A stretch of DNA of 64,000 nt from Echinometra lucunter (lineage: Eukaryota > Echinodermata > Echinoidea > Camarodonta > Echinometridae). The stretch spans positions 16,218,514 through 16,282,513 of the forward strand of contig CM057169.1 of NCBI GenBank assembly GCA_029962745.1, given 5' to 3'. Shown here one piece after another: positions 58,895-64,000 of this stretch. Each line of letters opens with the position of its first letter. Positions within the stretch are counted from its first letter, which is position 1. Position numbers and translations under genes: made by a program. The notes under the pieces were generated by a model, which was not told where the DNA came from, did no database searches, and saw only the letters and a list, made by a program, of their open reading frames with translations.

Positions 58895-61800
58895 CAGTAG
58901 TAGTAGTATAGTATAGGTAGTAGTAGAGTCCATTGGATAATTTGTTCAGCACAAGGCTGATCTGCCATAAGGTCCAGTGTTAGGCTTTGGTGTGATTTAC
59001 CTTCTTGAGACCTCATATTTACTATAATTTACATGTATTATTGACACCGATTATTAACTGGCATGTCTCTAAGAAATTCAGAGAAATTAGTTATCACGAT
59101 TAGTTTCTTTCAAATTTACAACTTTTACTATGTCAATGCTCTCTGGACAAAGGTATATACCATTCGTGAAATGAATGAAATTTCAGGCAAATAATATTAA
59201 ATTAGAAAATCTTCCTGAGTTGAAGACAAATACTGATTCTTTTACAAAGGGGACTGCAAAGTGTAACTTAAAGTTCTGTTGTTTCTTGTAAAAATCTACA
59301 TTCATTAAGGGAAAATACTTCACAACTATAAGGGGAAAAAAAGTTCTTACAATTCTTGAAGTGACGATAGGTTGGAAAAAGCCCCCACTTCGACCGCCGT
59401 GAGTGGATTGCGTGAAAGGTTCCTAAAAGAGATCAAAATCAAGCGCATTTGATTAGTAGACGAAATACTGGACAAGTGCTCTCATTTTTAAAATTAACAT
59501 TTTGCCATGAATGCGGTCAGAAACATGACTAAAATGCTTAATGTGGATAACTTAAAAAAAAAGAAATATAGGCCTTCCGAAAGCAAGGAGATACATCTCA
59601 TTATTTAAATTGTGCTCTTTCATTTTTGTGATAAAACATATGGGAGAGTTGTGGGACTATACATTTTTTTCATTGACACCACCGATATGAAAATGTGGAA
59701 ATCCCAAATTTAAAGTAATTACAGCTTTAAAGAAAACCTACATTTTCGAATCATTATCTTCCGACTTCGTTCAAAGTTTTACTATTTGCTCGATTATCTG
59801 ATTTTCTACTTTCCGTTCAAGAAAGATCACAGAGACCGTACCTCATATCATGCACGACTTCCTATAAAAAAGAATATAGCTTTAACGTTGGGGCCTCGCA
59901 TGCAAGCACGCATAGATCGTGCGGTTTTGTGTCCCTAACAAAAAATACATTTAATGTGATTGTATAATTATCAGAGTTTTATGTAACATTTCTGTTCATC
60001 CAATGGAAGAACAGTCGTATTTTGCTAATACGACTGAAATAGGCTATCCACCGTTTATATCTAATAGGTATATATTTGTATGTTATATGCAACGACGTAA
60101 ATCCACTTTGAGGTGGGAGGGGGGAGGGATGATCGATTTTTTTGCCGATTTTTTTTTTCTGTCAAACTCACACTTAAGTATAAGCACACACCCTCACCCA
60201 CCCGTATAGACCCCGTTACACACATTTTAATTTTTGTTTTTCGAGGGAGCAAAGCGAATGAGCCAAAAATAACCACTTTTCCGGTTTTTAATCGCATTTT
60301 CAAATAGCAATTCTAAAATATGATGGTCGTTTATGACAGATTATCAAAAATTCTACTAATTAAAATATTTTTTCCTTAAAAGGTGGAGGGGGGATATTTG
60401 TACACGCCACCCTCCCTCCCCCCCCTCGAAAAAGCAGGGGGGATATATCCCATCAATTGTTATATGTTGCTTTTGATGGGGAAAAAGACAGACTTACAAA
60501 TTTATCATGCGATGAAGGCCATCAAAGGCACCTCTGGACAGATTGCGGATACGGTTCCTTGCAAGATTCCTATGTTGGATCAATGAAACATAACTTTCAA
60601 GCGCACAGAAACAATACAGTTTTAACACTTGGAAACAATGTGTACACAGTGGCCCAAATAAAGAGGACTGTATGAATCCAACCCATGTTCCTTGAGACTG
60701 AGTCCGAAATATCCAGAAAGGAAAATATTCTTTTGACTTTTACATGTAAATAGCATTGCAACAAAATACATAAAATTGCAGTAGCAATATATTCACAAAG
60801 TCCTAGAAATTAATATCTACATACTCACATGTTCAAAATGTTTTGGTTTTCCAGAAATACGCCTTGCTGTATGTTCTCGATTAAAGACCCTTCTAGATAT
60901 CTGAAAGTCAGAATCGGATAAAAAAGTTAAGATTCACTGTATTTCTCTTTCCATTAAAAAGGTTCTCTTTCAAAGAAATGTGACAAATTTCCATTTTCAA
61001 TATGAGAAGAATGAGTAACAGAAATATATATTTTTGCTTTCAAAGCACTCACAAAGATATCAGATAGGGCATCTCCGCAGGGTTTAGCTGTTTTCCATTC
61101 CCCATCGTGACGTCATAAGTGGTTACAAGATGTAAGGACGAATTGCATTTGATAGCCTGATCATTACAGGTCAGCGATCTACAAAAAAAAGAGTGATTGA
61201 ATATATGAGTTATTCTTTAAATAATTTCAAAATCAAAGGTCCTTAAGTACTCCTTTTTTGCGTCTGTAATCAGTCGTCTAACCAGCTTAGAAATGTACAA
61301 GCAACGGGACTCACCCAGCTGTTTCATAGTTACCTTTTTATCAATGTAAATATCAGTACAGCCTCCCTTCTTAACATCTACCTCATTTGTCACAAAAGTA
61401 GTTTCTACAAATATACGGTGGCCTGAGAGATTCTAGTTAAATCTTTGGGGAAATGGTGACTGTGATGGCGACAGCATTTCCCAGGGAGGGGGGGGGGGGG
61501 GGGGGGCTAAAGGTAATGTTGTTATAATTTGACAGCTGATAATAAATTTAATCAGTTTCTCTGATAAGAGTGGTTTATATGTATTTTACAGACATCATAT
61601 CAAGACATTAGTACTCTTTTTTTTTAAAGAAAGAAAGACTAAGAAAAAAGTAACGACTGTCATCTATATATACTACCTACAAGACGTGTCGTTATGAAGT
61701 GACGTTATTTTCATCCAACAATAGGGGCGGGTGCCCTCCATATTATCTTCGATCATTAAACAATAGAAAATATCTGACTAACACGATACAGATATGAGAA

Positions 61801-63405
61801 AAAAATGGTGTTAGTGCTCTTGACCAGTCATGGACAAAAAAGTTTTCAAGAAAAAAAAATATCCAATGTTATTTACAGTTTTCGGAGCTGTCGTGGGAAG
61901 AGCTCGAGATCCACAAGCTCTTGGTGACATGAGTATGAGAACCCGTCGCAATGACAGCCTCCTGGACATTCTCCTATACAGTAGAAAATAAAAATCATTC
62001 ATCATTATTTTATTGGAAATAAATATCTTCCACTATTCTATGCAAATGTACATGTTAATACCTGTTTCAGCTGTATTGTATTTTGCTATAAAATAGTCAG
62101 GGGTAAAAATTGTCAATTTACGTCTTTAAGCTTTTAGCATATACACAGATGTACTTTTGACTATAACTATAATTGGAAATGCATTGAACTGAAGTGCATG
62201 ATGTGGAATGTAACATACCACAGAAGTGCTCATCATCTTGTTCCGGGCAATGTATGACGTCATCACACACGTGATCAAGACTGATACAGAAGAGTTTTCC
62301 GTGACATCGATACGATCCATCTGGGCATTCAAACTTATCTGTCGTTATAAAACAATTATGATACACTGGAGATATGTGTGAGAGTGTGGGTGCGTGTGGG
62401 TGTGTGTTTGTTTGTGTAGGTTGGTCCAGAAAGACTGAATATGTGGGATCTGCTATTACAAAGACATGAGGAGACACGTTAGGCGTTTTGATTCTATACG
62501 GCTTTATTTTGTGAGGCAGAGCCACTTTCAAATTTGCTACTTTGCATCTGTAGTCATGCTTGCAGTAACGAGAAAGTTGTCTGTGACAGTGTTCCATGTA
62601 ATATATCTTTCGTTCGTGTTGTCTTCGTTTTCAAAGAAGGAGCACTTAAGTGGATGAACAGAGGTAAAAAAAAGAACCCCAATCGAACAATTAAAGGGAG
62701 AAACTCACCACAAAATGCCTCGTCTTCTCCGATGGGGCAGTCCAATTTTCCATCGCATCGATATCGGAGGGGAATGCAGTATGAGGAGGGGCATTTCATG
62801 TAGGAAACTGGGCACTCAAAATCATCTTTATGAAAAATCATGGGTGAAGAAATGCATAACAAAAAGTGAGTTCTTTAGTGGTTCATCACGAACTAAAAAT
62901 CTAATAAGGGTTGAAAATACTGGGCAGTGTCAACAGATTTCATTTCGTGGATCATATCATTAACTTAAAGTTGCTCGGAAGTGATGTATAGATGGCACTT
63001 TACTAAATGCTTGCGAAAATCCTTGAGGGCAGTAGCTATCACAACCGCCGAAATTGCACGGATAACACGTATTGCACACACCAGAGGGAGTGCCGAGCCT
63101 ACTGAAAAACTCTGCCGAGACTCGCAAATTGTCGTGGCGCTGCGTTGTGTGGTTTTCGGAAGCACTGCGTGAAGCGCCATCTATAAATCAAGTCAGCGCA
63201 ACTTGAACAACGCTAAATTGTCGATCTCCGCAGAATCAAAATCTTGGACCGAATTGTTACCTTAACAAAAATGAAGACGAAACTGTCAGTGTCCACAGAA
63301 TCCCAATCATGGATCACATTGTTAAACTAGGGCTAAATTCTCGGTATCTCTCTAATGCAATAAGACTCAAACAAACGGAAGGGTGGCAAACTATTCCTAA
63401 TCTAT

Positions 63406-63446
<41 letters not shown>

Positions 63447-63868
63447 AGAAACAGTCAAGCACATGAACGAATATAATTCTGGACTAAAATGAAAGCATTT
63501 GAATACGAGGACAGTTTCGGACTTAACTTCATTTGCCCGAACGTTTAAATTTTCAATATACAACTGTGAGCAAAGCGAGGGAGAAAATGTAAGTACCGTT
63601 GTTTTGGCGACTGAATAACGTCATGAAAATATTCCATCTATAAAATATAAATATAACAAATGACTAAAAAAAAAAAAATCACATACTATTGAGTAGGAGA
63701 TTGACATACCCTTACCGCAAGCTCTTAAATGAGTGACGTCACGACATCCAGTGAAGAAACCAAATTCATCAAGTTCATATAGACAACGTGTTGTGCGTGA
63801 TGCGCATGCTCCATTATTGCACATCATGTCCGTATCCGAATGACAGATGTCACCATGGGTATTGTAAG
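53706..63868 (-). CDS. LDLa/LRR/7TM receptor of the GRL101 and relaxin-receptor type (5' end outside the window)
   Basis: Thirteen exons read in a continuous frame: 63716-63868, 62709-62825 and 62219-62338 (LDLa modules), 61877-61973 (LRR N-cap), 61053-61178, 60829-60900, 60498-60569, 59351-59422 and 58300-58380 (LRRs), 57048-57951 (hinge to TM6), 55936-56077 (TM7), then probable tail exons 54856-55073 and 53706-53870. LDLa borders are phase 1 and LRR borders phase 2, as in LGR genes. The hinge ADRYVFCCL, SSCEELMASQVLRIFIWILG, ITNLAISDFMMGLYM, SADIYYRGNY and FYGQSGVCLAL strongly resemble snail GRL101 and fit type-C LGRs. LDLa modules bind ligand or tune activation in relaxin receptors, and the 7TM part couples to G proteins in the plasma membrane. 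DRY is DRC. The peptide ligand is unknown. More LDLa modules and the signal peptide should lie beyond 63868. Confidence 0.88.
53871..54855. other. Probable intron with TA microsatellite
   Basis: It contains TA dinucleotides at about 54150-54190, then imperfect ATACATATAC. No exon was seen. Confidence 0.55.
54856..55073 (-). CDS. Probable cytoplasmic-tail exon of the LDLa/LRR receptor
   Basis: The acceptor TTATATATTGCAG and donor ATA|GTGAGT bound 218 bp, phase 1 to phase 0. It encodes FSSSAFTPFTIFPHPSLQR, then a charged, heptad-like stretch MLERESRDLTDQELEVIRRD and RQAESALRETGQVM that may form a coiled coil. Its incoming phase matches the donor at 55936. Coding character is good. Membership in this gene is inferred from strand, order and phase. 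Confidence 0.6.
55936..56077 (-). CDS. TM7 exon of the LDLa/LRR receptor
   Basis: The acceptor TTATTTCAATAG opens a phase-0 exon encoding VYAWTAVFVLPVNSSLNPYL, YTLSSMRGKK and a basic juxtamembrane tail. NPYLY is the NPxxY motif and PVNSSLNP is typical of LGRs. A good donor CAAG|GTAACA ends it at 55936. If that donor is ignored, the frame runs on through an Asn/Asp-rich stretch to a stop at 55832-55834, giving a shorter alternative end. Confidence 0.88.
56194..56526. mobile_element. MITE with TTCATAAAGCTGTTCG ends
   Basis: GGGGGTTCATAAAGCTGTTC at left is mirrored by GAACAGCTTTATGAAACGCC at right. A second block also pairs (ACGAATGACTTTACGAACGA against TCGTTCGTAAAGTCATTCGT). The GGGGCGTTTCAT outer word links it to the 8015, 9587 and 38688 elements. 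It lies in the intron before the TM7 exon. Confidence 0.85.
56527..57047. other. Intron between TM6 and TM7 exons
   Basis: No further exon was seen. The frame of the preceding exon reads on for 51 codons past its donor at 57048 before stopping at 56895, but without TM7 motifs. Confidence 0.7.
57048..57951 (-). CDS. Hinge and TM1-TM6 exon of the LDLa/LRR receptor
   Basis: The acceptor TTTCCTTCAATAG and donor CTCAG|GTAACC bound 904 bp, phase 2 to phase 0. After the Cys-rich hinge (ADRYVFCCLSGLADSVGC, SSCEELMAS) come TM1 with GNAFVIAY, TM2 with NLAISDFMMGLYM, TM3 ending SLDRCIHVVFPF, TM4, the FYGQSGVCLALPLTVDRPAG loop, TM5, and TM6 with LICWFPIITMG. Cys in the TM3-start ALCKLAG and in SGVCLAL can form the usual loop disulfide. 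Confidence 0.95.
57952..58299. other. Intron
   Basis: Phase-2 intron between the last LRR exon and the hinge exon. Nothing else was recognised. Confidence 0.7.
58300..58380 (-). CDS. LRR exon 5 of the receptor
   Basis: The acceptor GTTTTCAG and donor ACT|GTAAGT bound 81 bp, phase 2 to phase 2. Residues DIRGTDITIKTDTVGDLFVG and LENLLTL are a 27-residue, slightly long LRR that leads directly into the hinge. Confidence 0.85.
58490..58918. repeat. Trinucleotide array (AGT/TAG with AGC, GGT and AGA variants), about 430 bp
   Basis: A very long imperfect run of AGT-phase triplets interrupted by GCAGT, GGTGGT and AGAAGT variants. It lies in the intron between LRR exons 4 and 5 of the receptor. It gives open frames on both strands (poly-Ser, poly-Val, poly-Thr, poly-Leu, poly-Tyr) that are not genes. 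Confidence 0.97.
58919..59350. other. Intron
   Basis: AT-rich intron of the receptor, with no exon or repeat recognised. Confidence 0.65.
59351..59422 (-). CDS. LRR exon 4 of the receptor
   Basis: A 72-bp phase 2 to phase 2 exon with acceptor TCTCTTTTAG and donor ATT|GTAAGA. NLSRNPLTAVEVGAFSNLSS and LQEL form a textbook 24-residue LRR. Confidence 0.92.
59423..60497. other. Intron with dispersed-repeat fragments
   Basis: No convincing exon. A 20-bp segment at 59843-59862 has AG/GT borders but reads into a stop. The right part (60110-60440) is repeat-rich. Confidence 0.6.
60326..60440. repeat. Dispersed repeat, second copy of the 8860-8960 sequence
   Basis: It shares TATGA.AGATTATCAAA, AATTAAAATATTT, CCTTAAAAGGTGG-like and GGGATATTTGTACAC blocks with 8860-8960, in the same order and orientation. 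GGGAGCAAAGCGAATGAGCC upstream (60243) recalls words in the hAT elements. Termini could not be defined. Confidence 0.7.
60498..60569 (-). CDS. LRR exon 3 of the receptor
   Basis: A 72-bp phase 2 to phase 2 exon with donor TTT|GTAAGT. The acceptor CATTGATCCAACATAG is poor in pyrimidines. NLARNRIRNLSRGAFDGLHR and MINL fit the LRR consensus exactly. Confidence 0.92.
60829..60900 (-). CDS. LRR exon 2 of the receptor
   Basis: A 72-bp phase 2 to phase 2 exon with acceptor TGACTTTCAG and donor CAT|GTGAGT. YLEGSLIENIQQGVFLENQN and ILNM form one LRR. Confidence 0.9.
61053..61178 (-). CDS. LRR exon 1 and end of the N-cap
   Basis: The acceptor TTTTTTTTGTAG and donor TTT|GTGAGT bound 126 bp, phase 2 to phase 2. 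SLTCNDQAIKCNSS contains two cysteines that probably close the LRR N-cap or an insert. LNPAEMPYLISL begins the repeat series. Confidence 0.85.
61179..61876. other. Intron with G-run
   Basis: A G-homopolymer at about 61490-61507. No exon or clear repeat otherwise. Confidence 0.65.
61877..61973 (-). CDS. LRR N-terminal cap exon
   Basis: The acceptor TTTTCTACTGTATAG and donor ACT|GTAAAT bound 97 bp, phase 1 to phase 2. ECPGGCHCDGFSYSC has the Cx3CxCx6C spacing of LRRNT caps. LVDLELFPRQLRKL starts the curved sheet. The phase change from 1 to 2 marks the LDLa to LRR junction. Confidence 0.92.
62219..62338 (-). CDS. LDLa exon (nearest the LRRs)
   Basis: A 120-bp phase 1 to phase 1 exon with acceptor TATAACGACAG and donor TGTG|GTATGT. 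Six cysteines are present, with FECPDGSYRCHG and VCDDVIHCPEQDDEHFC. The acidic calcium cage of the LDLa fold is intact. Confidence 0.93.
62709..62825 (-). CDS. LDLa exon (middle)
   Basis: A 117-bp phase 1 to phase 1 exon with acceptor TTTTTCATAAAG and donor TGTG|GTGAGT. FECPVSYMKCPSSYCIPLRY and RCDGKLDCPIGEDEAFC show six cysteines and the calcium-cage acidic residues. Confidence 0.93.
62989..63183. mobile_element. MITE with TAGATGGC ends and TA target
   Basis: The left TAGATGGCACTTTACTAAAT pairs with the inverse of the right end (TAGATGGCGCTTCACGCAGT when read inward), continuing to TGCTT.CGAAAA. TA duplicates flank both ends (62987-62988 and 63184-63185), a Tc1/mariner-type signature. The 195-bp element lies in an LDLa intron of the receptor. 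Confidence 0.8.
63184..63715. other. Intron with GA microsatellite
   Basis: AG dinucleotides at about 63409-63448 and an A-run near 63666-63678. No exon was seen. Confidence 0.65.
63716..63868 (-). CDS. Degenerate LDLa-type exon (first visible exon of the receptor)
   Basis: A 153-bp phase 1 to phase 1 exon with acceptor CTTATTTGACAG and donor GCG|GTAAGG. HGDICHSDTDMMCNNGACAS and CLYELDEFGFFTGCRDVTHL keep six cysteines, but the usual DCxDxSDE calcium cage is missing and the last loops are longer. It is therefore an atypical LDLa-like module. Earlier exons must lie right of the window. Confidence 0.85.
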
Positions 63869-64000
63869 CTGTCAAATAAGGCGCGTATGATTCAAAATTT
63901 TACATAAGATCACGTTTTCTGTGTGCTTATGTTAAAAATATTTGTATTTCAATCACACATTACTGCAGCTATTCTCAGTCTTGTAATAGTAATAGTTACT
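63869..64000. other. Intron, continues past the window edge
   Basis: AT-rich intron of the receptor upstream of its first visible exon. Confidence 0.6.

Noticed and set aside
58424..59016. Long open frames (poly-Leu, Tyr, Thr, Ser and Val) on both strands
   Set aside because: They are all translations of one AGT-type trinucleotide array in an intron.
59843..59862. 20-bp microexon with AG/GT borders between LRR exons 3 and 4
   Set aside because: In the required phase it reads into a TGA stop, and the flanking LRR exons already join in phase without it.
63005..63110. Cysteine-rich - strand exon in the LDLa region
   Set aside because: It lies wholly inside a TA-flanked inverted-repeat element, and its phase would not fit the phase-1 introns of the neighbouring LDLa exons.

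Overview
The window looks like the genome of a marine deuterostome invertebrate, most probably an echinoderm such as a sea urchin. This is an inference from three things. The genes are split by phase-conserved introns with GT/AG borders. The receptor repertoire fits: an LDLa/LRR/7TM receptor of the GRL101 and relaxin-receptor type, plus a one-exon orphan rhodopsin-class receptor. The AT-rich intergenic DNA is packed with microsatellites, short terminal-inverted-repeat elements (MITEs) and tRNA-derived SINEs. No organism-specific marker was available, so another invertebrate deuterostome is possible.

Three genes are supported. (1) A neuroligin-like cholinesterase-fold adhesion protein lies on the + strand. 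Six coding exons are visible between 17622 and 27696, covering about 674 residues through the transmembrane segment and cytoplasmic tail to the stop. The signal peptide and first part of the esterase domain are not in view. Splice phases fit at every junction. (2) A single-exon class A GPCR (390 residues) lies on the - strand at 40421-41593. (3) A multi-exon LDLa/LRR/7TM receptor lies on the - strand from 63868 down to about 55936, probably continuing to 53706. It has three LDLa modules, an LRR N-terminal cap, five LRR exons (three of exactly 72 bp, all joined by phase-2 introns), the hinge and 7TM exon, a TM7 exon and probable C-tail exons. Its 5' end lies beyond the right edge. Two further isolated - strand exons (17031-17199 and 15253-15333) look plausible but are unidentified.

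The rest is repeats. Region 1-17 kb: a SINE, a 286-bp tandem duplication, three foldback MITEs, a piggyBac-like MITE bounded by TTAA, a 3 x 197-bp tandem array and a second SINE. Region 17-28 kb: neuroligin exons with introns holding a decayed duplicate of one exon, a palindromic GGTGCAA element, a SINE, a hAT element with a perfect 8-bp target duplication and a long pyrimidine tract. Region 28-40 kb: inverted repeats, tandem repeats, a SINE, an interstitial TTAGGG array, a small hAT-like element and another duplication. Region 42-52 kb: MITEs, a hAT element whose right end was later tandemly duplicated, AT-rich palindromes and a nested repeat complex with a degenerate array about 140-220 bp in period. 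Region 53-64 kb: the LDLa/LRR receptor, with MITEs and a 0.4-kb AGT-type trinucleotide array in its introns.

Both multi-exon genes encode cell-surface proteins, one adhesive and one receptor. Nothing in the sequence shows that they work together. No RNA gene, CRISPR array or operon is supported.
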